Shown piece after piece: positions 24,089 through 31,255 of a stretch of DNA of 64,000 bases. The notes below the pieces were generated by a model. That model was not told the origin of the DNA, searched no databases, and was given only the letters and a program-made list of their open reading frames with translations. The first letter of the stretch is position 1, and each line of letters begins with the position of its first letter. The stretch spans positions 310,001-374,000 of the forward strand of contig JAYQVH010000001.1 in assembly GCA_038148375.1 (NCBI GenBank), in the 5' to 3' direction. A program made the translations under genes and the position numbers. Source of the stretch: CAWUEX02 sp038148375. GTDB taxonomy: Bacteria; Pseudomonadota; Alphaproteobacteria; Rhodospirillales; Rhodospirillaceae.

Positions 24089-24145
24089 ACGTCACGCGTA
24101 CAACACGATGAACATCCTGCGTGCAACACGATGAGCATCACGCCG
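24078..24145 (+). repeat. Three 23-bp tandem repeats forming a stop-start relay
   Basis: Copies start at 24078, 24101 and 24124, each beginning CAACAC and containing ATGA, ending GCGT or GCCG. ATGA at 24085-24088 joins the monooxygenase stop to an 8-codon frame (MNVTRTTR), whose stop at 24109-24111 overlaps the ATG at 24108. That opens a second 8-codon frame (MNILRATR), whose stop at 24132-24134 overlaps the thioesterase ATG at 24131. Three successive 4-bp stop-start overlaps result. Confidence 0.85.
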
Positions 24146-24523
24146 CCGCCGATCAAAGCCCGCGAAGTTCTGGGCGGACACGACCCGGTCTTCGATGAAG
24201 ACACCGGCACCGGCACGGTGCGCTACACACCCGGTGCGGCGCTGATCAATCCGGCGGGCACGGTGCTCGGCGGCTATCTGGCGGCGATGCTCGACGACGT
24301 CGCCGGATTGGCGACGTGGTACGCGGCGGGAAAACGTGCGTTCGCCACGGCGCAGATGTCGACCTCGTTCCTGCGCGGCGCCAAAGAGGGCGAAACGCTC
24401 ACGGCAACCGCAACGGTCTCCGGTTACGGCAAGCGCCAGGCTTTCGTCGAGGCCAAGCTGACACGCGACAGTGACGGCCGCACGGTTGCGACCGCCACCT
24501 TGGTGCAGACGTATTTAGATTAA
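24131..24523 (+). CDS. PaaI-type hotdog-fold thioesterase
   Basis: 130 residues, single hotdog domain. The family signature is seen in LINPAGTVLGGYLAAMLDDVAGLA (about 38-61, in parts), where the Asn, Gly-Gly and Asp/Asp positions form the active site, followed by FATAQMSTSFLRGAKEGETLTATATV and VATATLVQTYLD. PaaI-type enzymes hydrolyse acyl-CoA thioesters, often aromatic ones. The start is fixed by the third copy of the 23-bp repeat, whose ATG overlaps the stop of a preceding 8-codon frame; I see no strong Shine-Dalgarno, so translation probably depends on termination-reinitiation from the monooxygenase gene. Confidence 0.87.
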   Translation: MSITPPPIKAREVLGGHDPVFDEDTGTGTVRYTPGAALINPAGTVLGGYLAAMLDDVAGLATWYAAGKRAFATAQMSTSFLRGAKEGETLTATATVSGYGKRQAFVEAKLTRDSDGRTVATATLVQTYLD

Positions 24524-24539
24524 GTCTTAGCCGGGCCGT

Positions 24540-24749
24540 CTAATTGGGAACGTCGAAGCCGGCGTCGCGAATGGCGTCTTCGATCTGACCCTGGGCGATC
24601 ACCGCCGGGTCGAACTCGACTTCCACATTGGCACCTTCGAGCGATGCCTTCGCCACTTGAACTCCGGGCCGGGCACCGAGCGCTTTTTCAACGCTGGATG
24701 TGCAGCCGCCACAGGTCATGCCTTCGACGGGAATGAGAATCTTTTCCAT
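24540..24749 (-). CDS. copZ: Copper chaperone (HMA domain, CopZ-like)
   Basis: 69 residues forming one ferredoxin-like heavy-metal-associated domain. The metal-binding motif GMTCGGC is at 9-15 (Cys12 and Cys15), followed by SSVEKAL and VEVEFDP. CopZ-type chaperones carry Cu(I) to the P-type ATPase. AGAGGA before the ATG supports the start. It lies 33 bp after copA on the same strand and is presumably co-transcribed from the CueR-type promoter upstream of copA. Confidence 0.93.
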   Translation of the reverse strand: MEKILIPVEGMTCGGCTSSVEKALGARPGVQVAKASLEGANVEVEFDPAVIAQGQIEDAIRDAGFDVPN

Positions 24750-24782
24750 ATGTCCTCTCTGCCTCAGAACTTTAAAGGGTGC

Positions 24783-27209
24783 TTAGTCTAGATCCGGCCG
24801 CCAGCGGCGCAGCAGCAGCGCGTTGGAGACAACGCTGACGCTGGAGGCCGCCATGGCCGCGCCGGCGATCGCAGGGCTGAGGTACCCGAGCGCCGCCAGC
24901 GGAATCCCGATGACATTATAGATGAAGGCCCAAAACAGGTTCTGTTGAATCTTGCGCCAGGTCGCACGGCTGATGCCGAGCGCACCGGCCACCAGACGCG
25001 GGTCCGGGCGCATCAGGGTGATGGATGCGGTTTCCATAGCAACGTCGGTAGCCGTGCCCATGGCGATGCCGACGTCGGCGGCCGCCAGAGCCGGCGCGTC
25101 GTTGATGCCATCGCCGACCATCGCGACGATCTTGCCCTCGCCGCGCAGTGCCTCCACTTCGCCCGACTTATCCTGTGGGCGCACGCCGCCGCGGGCGCGG
25201 TCGATGCCGATCTCGCGCGCCACCGCTTCGGCCACTGCCGGGGCGTCGCCGGACAACAGGTGTGAGTCGATGCCGAGATCGCGCAGGTGAGCGACGGCAG
25301 ATCTGGCTTCGGCGCGCACCGGATCGGCCAGCGCAAACACGGCGGAGAGGCTGCTGTCCACCGCCATCCAAATAACCGTGCGGGCGTCGCCTTCCCAGAC
25401 CGTGGCCGCGTCCAATCCGGAGGCGGTGTCAATGCCGGACTCCTCCATAAAGGCGCGGTTGCCGAACAACACGGTCTGACCCTTTACTTTGCCGGACACG
25501 CCGCGGCCGGTGACGCTGTTGAATTCGGATGCGGCGGGCGGTGCGATGTCGCGCTCGTCGGCGAGGAGAAGGATCGCTTTTGCCAAAGGATGTTCGCTGC
25601 CGCTTTGCACACCGGCGGCGGCGGCGAGGACATCGGTTTCGGCGCCGCTGAGTATTTTAAAATCGACCACGGCGGGATGGCCTTCGGTCAGCGTCCCGGT
25701 CTTGTCGAAGATCACCGTGGTGACGCGGTGGGCGCGCTCGACTGAGTCGACGTCCTTGATCAGAATGCCGGCGCGCGCGGCGGCGCCGGTGCCGGTGACA
25801 ATCGCTGTCGGTGTCGCCAGACCGAGCGCGCAGGGACAGGCGATGACGAGAACCGAGACCGCGGCGATCAACGCGGTCTCAAACGTGCCGCCGGCAACCA
25901 GCCACCCGGCAAACGTCACCAACGCAATGGCGACGACGACCGGCACGAATATGGCGGCGACCTTATCCACCAAACGCTGGACGTTGGCCTTGCCGCTTTG
26001 GGCGTTATCGACCAGGGCGATGATGCGCGACAGGGTGGAGTCCGCACCGACTCGGGTGGCGCGCACGGTCAAAAGACCGGTGCCGTTTATCGCGCCGCCC
26101 GTGACGGCGTCCCCTTTGGTTTTCTCAACCGGCAGACTTTCTCCCGTGAGGAGCGATTCATCGACAGCGGACGCGCCGCCTTCGATCTCCCCATCGACCG
26201 GGATCTTTTCGCCGGGGCGGACAATCACCCGATCCCCGGTGCGCACCTGATCGACCGGGATTTCGACCGTGTCTTCGTCGCGGATGACGCGGGCGACTTG
26301 AGGGCGCAGGTTCATCAGCTCACGGATCGCCGCGGTGGTGCCGCGCTTGGCGCGCGCTTCAAGCACCTTGCCGAACAGCACGAGGGTGATGATCACCGCC
26401 GCCGCTTCAAAGTAGAGCAGACCCGCTGCGGCATCGCCCAGCGTCGCAAGCAGATAGACGCTGTAGCCGAACGCGGTCGTCGTGCCCATGACCACAAGAA
26501 CGTCCATGTTGCCGGAACCGGCGCGGAGAACTTTCCATGCGCCTTTATAAAAACGCGCACCGGCAAACACCTGGACCGGCGTCGCGAGCGCCAGTTCCAT
26601 CCACGGCGACAGGTGAAAGCCGACGCCGGTGAAATGCGCGCCCATCTGCGCGACCAGCGGAAGAGTCAGGAGCGCGGCAAAGGCGAGGGTAAGGTAGTCG
26701 CGGGTGAGGGCTGCCGCCCGGGCATCGGTCTCTTCGGCTGATGTCGTGGTCGTTAAGGGGCGCGCGGTGAAACCGGCTTTGGCAATCGCGTCGGCCAGAG
26801 CGCCGAATGTCACGGCACCTATGGGCGCGGTGACGCTGGCGCGCTCGAGGGCGAAATTGACAGTGGCGGACGATACGCCGGGCACACGGCTGAGCACTTT
26901 TTCCGAGCGCGTGGCGCAGGCCGCACAGGTCATGCCGTCGAGGGCGAAGTCGATGGTCTCGTCCGGCACGGAAAATCCGGCGCGGCCGACAGCGGCGGCG
27001 ACATCTGCGGGGGTGAGCTGATCCGGATCGACGGTGACGTCGGCTTGTTCGAGGGCGAAGTTCACCGTCGCGGCGCTGATCCCCGGCACGCGTGACAACG
27101 CCTTTTCCAGACGCGTCGCGCAGGCGGCGCAGGTCATGCCCTCAATCGGCAGGCGGAGTTTGCCGGCGGAGGGCTCAAGGTCGTCAATGGAGCGAGCGGT
27201 ATCGGGCAT
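24783..27209 (-). CDS. copA: Cu(I)-exporting P1B-type ATPase
   Basis: 808 residues from the ATG at 27209. Two N-terminal HMA domains each carry GMTCAAC; then come eight expected membrane helices, the TGES actuator motif, the transmembrane CPC metal site in IACPCALGLATP near 456, the phosphorylation loop DKTGTLTEG near 500, SEHPLAKA in the nucleotide domain and GDGINDAPAL near 698. It pumps Cu(I) out of the cytoplasm. The CueR-type promoter places the transcription start almost exactly on this ATG, so the mRNA may be leaderless; a start three codons upstream at 27218 would fall inside the -10 hexamer and is not preferred. Confidence 0.95.
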   Translation of the reverse strand: MPDTARSIDDLEPSAGKLRLPIEGMTCAACATRLEKALSRVPGISAATVNFALEQADVTVDPDQLTPADVAAAVGRAGFSVPDETIDFALDGMTCAACATRSEKVLSRVPGVSSATVNFALERASVTAPIGAVTFGALADAIAKAGFTARPLTTTTSAEETDARAAALTRDYLTLAFAALLTLPLVAQMGAHFTGVGFHLSPWMELALATPVQVFAGARFYKGAWKVLRAGSGNMDVLVVMGTTTAFGYSVYLLATLGDAAAGLLYFEAAAVIITLVLFGKVLEARAKRGTTAAIRELMNLRPQVARVIRDEDTVEIPVDQVRTGDRVIVRPGEKIPVDGEIEGGASAVDESLLTGESLPVEKTKGDAVTGGAINGTGLLTVRATRVGADSTLSRIIALVDNAQSGKANVQRLVDKVAAIFVPVVVAIALVTFAGWLVAGGTFETALIAAVSVLVIACPCALGLATPTAIVTGTGAAARAGILIKDVDSVERAHRVTTVIFDKTGTLTEGHPAVVDFKILSGAETDVLAAAAGVQSGSEHPLAKAILLLADERDIAPPAASEFNSVTGRGVSGKVKGQTVLFGNRAFMEESGIDTASGLDAATVWEGDARTVIWMAVDSSLSAVFALADPVRAEARSAVAHLRDLGIDSHLLSGDAPAVAEAVAREIGIDRARGGVRPQDKSGEVEALRGEGKIVAMVGDGINDAPALAAADVGIAMGTATDVAMETASITLMRPDPRLVAGALGISRATWRKIQQNLFWAFIYNVIGIPLAALGYLSPAIAGAAMAASSVSVVSNALLLRRWRPDLD

Positions 27210-27215
27210 GGCGCC

Positions 27216-27246
27216 CATATGGGGGTTCCAGAAACTGGAAGGTCAA
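27216..27246 (-). promoter_or_regulatory. CueR-type (MerR family) promoter of copA-copZ
   Basis: On the minus strand: TTGACC, a 19-bp spacer containing the perfect dyad TTCCAG-TTT-CTGGAA, then CATATG. The overlong 19-bp spacer with a centred dyad is the hallmark of MerR-family activators, and TTGACCTTCC closely matches known CueR/copA promoters. No cueR-like gene is in the window. Confidence 0.85.
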
Positions 27247-27285
27247 GGCGGCGGCGGAGAAGCCGCCCAAACATTGTGTGATGCG

Positions 27286-27900
27286 TTAACCATGTTCATC
27301 CGCGTCATGCCGCACCGGGTCGACCGGATGCAGGGTCCAAGGTGCGCCCGTCTCTGCCGGCGGATCAAATCGGAACGGCACCGCGTTCGGCGCGCGGGCG
27401 GCCGGCAGTTTGCAGAGGATCTTGCCGAAGGCGCGATACACCCCGCCGTGGCTGACCAGCAGCACCGGACCGGGCCAGCGCTCCAGGATCTCCGCCAGGG
27501 CCGAGATGATGCGCAGATTGAAGGGCTCGTGTTCCTCCGCGCCCTGGCCGGGGCCGGAGTCATACCAGCCGCGGTCGAAGGGCTTGCCTTCGAAGGGGCC
27601 GAACGCTCGCTCCTTCAGGCCGGCATGACGCTCAAGCGGTAAAGAGAGCGCGCCGTTGACGATAGCGGCCGTATCCGCGGCCCGGCTCAAGGGGCTGGTG
27701 ACGATGCGTTTGAGACCGTGGCCGGTGAGCAACGGGGTCGCGTCGGAGGCCTGATCGCGCCCGGCCTGGTTGAGCGGGATATCGGTCTGGCCCTGGGCCA
27801 AAGCCTGTTTGTTCCACTCGGTCTCGCCGTGACGGAGAAAATAAAAGGGGCTGCGCGGCAGCGCCGAAAGCGCGGTGCGAAGGTCCGGGAATTCGGGCAT
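27286..27900 (-). CDS. Histidine phosphatase-family protein (phosphoglycerate mutase-like)
   Basis: 204 residues. The catalytic RHGE is at 23-26 (YFLRHGETEWN), with GQTDIPLNQAGRDQA, TSPLSRAADTA and ERAFGPFEGKPF in order, and the second catalytic histidine in LVSHGG near 151. These enzymes form a phosphohistidine at the first His and remove phosphate from small metabolites or proteins; members range from cobalamin phosphatases to broad-specificity ones, and the substrate here is open. It lies between copA and parB, with gaps of about 76 and 64 bp, and shows no functional tie to either. Confidence 0.85.
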   Translation of the reverse strand: MPEFPDLRTALSALPRSPFYFLRHGETEWNKQALAQGQTDIPLNQAGRDQASDATPLLTGHGLKRIVTSPLSRAADTAAIVNGALSLPLERHAGLKERAFGPFEGKPFDRGWYDSGPGQGAEEHEPFNLRIISALAEILERWPGPVLLVSHGGVYRAFGKILCKLPAARAPNAVPFRFDPPAETGAPWTLHPVDPVRHDADEHG

Positions 27901-27964
27901 GACCGGCAGAATACCTGTATATCAATATAAATTAAGTAGCAAATTCAGATATATAGGGCTTTTC

Positions 27965-29074
27965 TTACTCGCGATCGAGTGATCCACCCGCCCCCACGTC
28001 GTCTTCGCGGGGATCGGTATAGGCGTCCTCATGGGCAGGGTCACCGCCGTGGCTGAGCGGAAACGCGCCGCTGCGCTTGGCCAGCACTTCCTCGATGTCG
28101 AGCACATTGGGGTCGCGCGGGTCTCGGTCCGCGGCGGCGCGCACCGGTTTGCGCTGGGTCAGGCGGCCGATCAGATCGTCGAGCTGTTCGAGATCGCTGT
28201 AGCCGAGGGTGATGGTGCCGCCCTTGCCGTCAAAGGTGATGTCGACGGAGAGGCCGAGCGCATCTTCGAGCTGGGTTTCAAGCGCGCGGGTGTCGGCGTC
28301 CTTGTCCTGATTGGCCGGCTGGGCCGGTCCGCCCTTGCGCAGGCGGGCTGGTTTGCCGTGCTTTTTCACCAGTTTTTCGACCTGGCGGACGGACAGGCCT
28401 TTCTTGATGATGTCCTTGGCCAGAGCGGCGGCATCGGGCACACCGATGAGGGCGCGGGCGTGGCCGACGGTCAGGGTGCCGGCGTCGAGCAGGCTTTTGA
28501 CGGTGTCGGGCAAGCTCAACAGCCGCATCATGTTGGCGATGTGGGTGCGGCTCTTGCCGAGCAGCTCGGCGAGCGCCTCCTGGGTGTGGCCGAAGTCCTC
28601 AAGCAGCTTGGCGTAGCCCTGGGCCTCTTCGATCGGCGTCAGGTCTGCGCGCTGGAGGTTTTCGACCAGGGCGACTTCCAGCACCTCTACGTCGGTGAAG
28701 TCCTTGACCAGGACCGGGACCTGATGGACCTGGGCCTTCTGGGCGGCGCGCCAGCGGCGCTCTCCGGCGATGATTTCGTAGTGGGCTTCGGCGACGGCAC
28801 GGACCAAAAGCGGCTGGAGCACGCCCTTGTCGCGGATCGAGGCGGCGAGCTCGTCGATCTGGGTTTCGTTGAATACCCGGCGCGGCTGCAGCGGCGAAGG
28901 CCGCAGGTGCTCGACGGGCAACATCGCCAGACCCTTGCCCGGAGCGGGCGCGGAGGGTGCCGTCGTTGCGCCGTCGGCGGCGGCCGACATGGTGACGGGG
29001 GCGTCCTCGGCAGTGTCGCTGAACAGGGCGTTCAAGCCGCGCCCGAGGCTTTGACGGGGTTTTCCTGCGCTCAT
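27965..29074 (-). CDS. parB: Chromosome partitioning protein ParB, with long C-terminal tail
   Basis: 369 residues. LGRGLNALF at 10-18 is the N-terminal ParA-stimulating segment; GERRWRA at 104-110 is in the CTP-binding box; the helix-turn-helix is TQEALAELLGKSRTHIANMM (164-183); the dimerisation domain ends with TITLGYSDLEQLDDLIGRL near 305. ParB loads at parS as a CTP-dependent clamp. The tail from about 311 to 369 is unusual: charged, rich in Asp, Pro and Gly, and absent from typical 280-300-residue ParB proteins. The start overlaps the parA stop by 4 bp. Three perfect parS sites lie 1.4-2.2 kb upstream of the gene. Confidence 0.96.
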   Translation of the reverse strand: MSAGKPRQSLGRGLNALFSDTAEDAPVTMSAAADGATTAPSAPAPGKGLAMLPVEHLRPSPLQPRRVFNETQIDELAASIRDKGVLQPLLVRAVAEAHYEIIAGERRWRAAQKAQVHQVPVLVKDFTDVEVLEVALVENLQRADLTPIEEAQGYAKLLEDFGHTQEALAELLGKSRTHIANMMRLLSLPDTVKSLLDAGTLTVGHARALIGVPDAAALAKDIIKKGLSVRQVEKLVKKHGKPARLRKGGPAQPANQDKDADTRALETQLEDALGLSVDITFDGKGGTITLGYSDLEQLDDLIGRLTQRKPVRAAADRDPRDPNVLDIEEVLAKRSGAFPLSHGGDPAHEDAYTDPREDDVGAGGSLDRE

Positions 29075-29931
29075 GCGGCCACCGGTCCGGTCATGCTGTT
29101 GGCGGTTTCACGCTTGAGGACTTCGCCGGCCAGATTGAGATAGGCCTGCGCGCCCTTGGACTGAAAATCGTAGAGCAGAACCGGCTTGCCATGGGATGGC
29201 GCCTCGGAAACCCGCACGTTTCTGGGAATCACGGTGGAGTAGACCTTGTCGCCGAAGAAGCCGCGCACATCAGACTCGACCATGTCGGACAGGTTGTTGC
29301 GCTTGTCGACCATGGTCAGGACGATACCCTGGATTTCGAGATCCGGATTGAAGGACTCCCGCACCCGCTCGATGGTGCGGACCAGCTGGCTGACGCCTTC
29401 CAACGCCAGGAACTCGACCTGTAGCGGCACCAAAACGGCATCGGCGGCCACCAACGCATTGAGGGTCAACAGCCCGAGGGAGGGCGGACAGTCTATCAAG
29501 ACGTAGTCGTAGGCTTGACCGGCCCCGGCGACGGCGGTGCGCAGCCGGTCCTGGCGGTGCTCGACCTCGACAAGCTCAAGCTCAGCGCCGGCGAGATCCA
29601 CACCCGAGGGCACGACATAGAGATTGGGCACGGAGGTGGCGACCGCCGCATCGTCCAGACCGGCGTCGCCCATCAGCACATGATAGGAGTTGGTCGCCCG
29701 GTCCTTGGCCGGAATGCCGAGGCTGGTCGAGGCATTGCCCTGGGGATCGAGATCGACGATCAGGATACGCTTATCAACTGCCGCGAGAGCTGTCGACAGA
29801 TTTACAGCGGTAGTTGTCTTGCCGACGCCACCCTTTTGATTGGAGATCGCAAGGATGCGTGGCGAGGGGTCATGGTCAGACCTATGGGCTTGAGGGGGTT
29901 GAGGGGGTTTGGTTTCGATCGGACTGGACAT
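29071..29931 (-). CDS. parA: Chromosome partitioning ATPase ParA/Soj
   Basis: 286 residues from the ATG at 29931, preceded by GAGG. A Pro-rich N-terminal stretch of about 24 residues precedes ISNQKGGVGKTTT, the deviant Walker A (lysines near 33 and 39), then LIVDLDPQGNASTSLG, VLIDCPPSLGLLTLNALVAAD (Walker B) and a final helical region. ParA moves ParB-parS complexes along the nucleoid. Its first 50 bp overlap the 3' end of rsmG in another frame, and parB is coupled through an ATGA overlap, so rsmG-parA-parB forms one transcript. Confidence 0.97.
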   Translation of the reverse strand: MSSPIETKPPQPPQAHRSDHDPSPRILAISNQKGGVGKTTTAVNLSTALAAVDKRILIVDLDPQGNASTSLGIPAKDRATNSYHVLMGDAGLDDAAVATSVPNLYVVPSGVDLAGAELELVEVEHRQDRLRTAVAGAGQAYDYVLIDCPPSLGLLTLNALVAADAVLVPLQVEFLALEGVSQLVRTIERVRESFNPDLEIQGIVLTMVDKRNNLSDMVESDVRGFFGDKVYSTVIPRNVRVSEAPSHGKPVLLYDFQSKGAQAYLNLAGEVLKRETANSMTGPVAA

Positions 29932-30568
29932 GACTGACCTCGCACACGCGCAACACACTGCCTTGCGGATCGGTCCAACTTGGGTGCCGATCCACGCGCA
30001 TCTTCCATATTTTGTGTGCGTTGGTCAATTCATCCTCAACATGTTGTCCCTTTAGAAACAGGCACACTGTCTCCGGCGCGAGAAACGGGCGGGCGTAGCC
30101 GAGCAATTTATCCAATGGCGCCAAGGCCCTGGCGGTCACGGCGTCGGCCTGGACCGGTCTGATCTTTTCTATCCGGTCATTGTGAATTTTTAAGGGCGTC
30201 CCCGTCTCGGACGCGACTTCACGCAAAAAATTCGCTTTTTTGCCCGTCGAGTCGATGAGATGGACGTCCATTGGACCGGCGGAACCGCTCATGATCGCCA
30301 GCACCATGCCTGGAAATCCGGCACCCGAGCCGAGGTCCACCAGGGTTCGGCAGCCCCCTGGGAGCAGAGGATAGAGCTGGGCGGAATCGAGCATGTGGCG
30401 GTGCCACAGGACATCCAAAGTCGAGCGCGCCACCAGGTTCATCCGGCCGCTCCAGTCTCTGAGGAGCGCGGCATAGATCTCCAGACGCTCCAATGTTTCA
30501 CGTGAAACATTGGTGGCGGCCTGAAAGTCGGCGGCGGTGAAATCTTCCGGATGTTTCACGTGAAACAT
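29882..30568 (-). CDS. rsmG: 16S rRNA (guanine-N7) methyltransferase RsmG
   Basis: 228 residues from the ATG at 30568. The start is unusual: the first codons (MFHVKH) are written by a parS sequence, and residues 20-26 (NVSRETL) are written by a second parS in a different frame. The SAM-binding motif LVDLGSGAGFPGMVLAI is near 74-90, with NFLREVASE and PVQADAVTARALAPLDKLL downstream. RsmG makes m7G527 in 16S rRNA. No clear Shine-Dalgarno precedes the ATG. It sits 2 bp after the lysE-type gene and overlaps parA by 50 bp; the C-terminal end (about 15 residues, Pro/Ser-rich) exists only because of that overlap. Confidence 0.95.
   Translation of the reverse strand: MFHVKHPEDFTAADFQAATNVSRETLERLEIYAALLRDWSGRMNLVARSTLDVLWHRHMLDSAQLYPLLPGGCRTLVDLGSGAGFPGMVLAIMSGSAGPMDVHLIDSTGKKANFLREVASETGTPLKIHNDRIEKIRPVQADAVTARALAPLDKLLGYARPFLAPETVCLFLKGQHVEDELTNAHKIWKMRVDRHPSWTDPQGSVLRVCEVSHVQSDRNQTPSTPSSP
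30494..30509. other. parS site 1 (inside rsmG)
   Basis: A perfect 16-bp palindrome, TGTTTCACGTGAAACA, the consensus ParB-binding centromere. It lies in rsmG codons 20-25, read as NVSRET. Confidence 0.97.
30552..30567. other. parS site 2 (overlaps rsmG start codon)
   Basis: A second perfect TGTTTCACGTGAAACA. Together with the A of the ATG at 30568 it writes MFHVKH, so the translation start of rsmG sits at the edge of a ParB site. Confidence 0.97.
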
Positions 30569-30570
30569 TT

Positions 30571-31221
30571 TTAAAGGCCGAAATCCGCGGGCGTCCCGGC
30601 ATCGCGCAATAACAGCGCCCCCGCTACGGCCAGTGCGAGGCCGCAGACGCCGTCGATGCCGCGCCGCCAGGTCCGCAGCCGATCCTGCACTGCGGGCGCA
30701 GTCAGAACGGTCGCCAGAGCGATAAACCACAGCGCCGTCAGCGCCGGCATGCCCGACACCAGGAACAGGATATCCGTGAATACGGCACCGGTGTCACTCA
30801 GCACCGCGGTCAGGCCGACAATCACCACCGCCGCCTTGGGATTGCCGAGATTGGTCAGCAGCCCAACCATAAATGCCGGCATCCGCAGATCGGCAGAGAC
30901 GTGGGGCGGATCGGCCCGGTCTGGCATGCGGATCGCAGCCGACAGCACCCGCGAGCCCATATAGATGAGGATGATCCCAGCGACGTATTTGAGCCCGGTC
31001 CAGGTCGGGCCGGCGGCGCCGATGAGGGCGGACACGCCGAGCGCCCCGGCAGCGGCCCAGGCCCCGACGCCGCAGGCGATGCCGAGGGCTGCCTGGACGG
31101 CGCGGCCGCGATCCCCGCGCAAAGCCAGGGCCGAGATCAGTATGAGGTCTGGACCCGGACTGACCAGGCCAGCAATAAAGGCGATATAGACAGCGGCCAG
31201 CGCGCTGGCGTCAGGCATCAA
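30571..31221 (-). CDS. LysE/RhtB-family amino-acid exporter
   Basis: 216 residues with six hydrophobic segments, the LysE-family number. LVSPGPDLILISALALRGDRGRAVQAALGI (about 19-48, in parts) carries the family's conserved PGP near the first helix; GLLTNLGNPKAAVVIVGL is the central NPK loop. Members export lysine, threonine, homoserine lactones or other amino-acid derivatives; the cargo is not predictable here. The gene is wedged between mnmG and rsmG, which are usually adjacent, and lies between two parS sites. Confidence 0.87.
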   Translation of the reverse strand: MMPDASALAAVYIAFIAGLVSPGPDLILISALALRGDRGRAVQAALGIACGVGAWAAAGALGVSALIGAAGPTWTGLKYVAGIILIYMGSRVLSAAIRMPDRADPPHVSADLRMPAFMVGLLTNLGNPKAAVVIVGLTAVLSDTGAVFTDILFLVSGMPALTALWFIALATVLTAPAVQDRLRTWRRGIDGVCGLALAVAGALLLRDAGTPADFGL

Positions 31222-31232
31222 TGTCCCTGACG

Positions 31233-31248
31233 TGTTTCACGTGAAACA
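31233..31248. other. parS site 3 (between mnmG and the exporter gene)
   Basis: A third perfect TGTTTCACGTGAAACA in the 34-bp gap after the mnmG stop. It is about 0.7 kb from the other two and about 10.3 kb left of the proposed oriC. Confidence 0.97.
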
Positions 31249-31255
31249 TTCGCCG

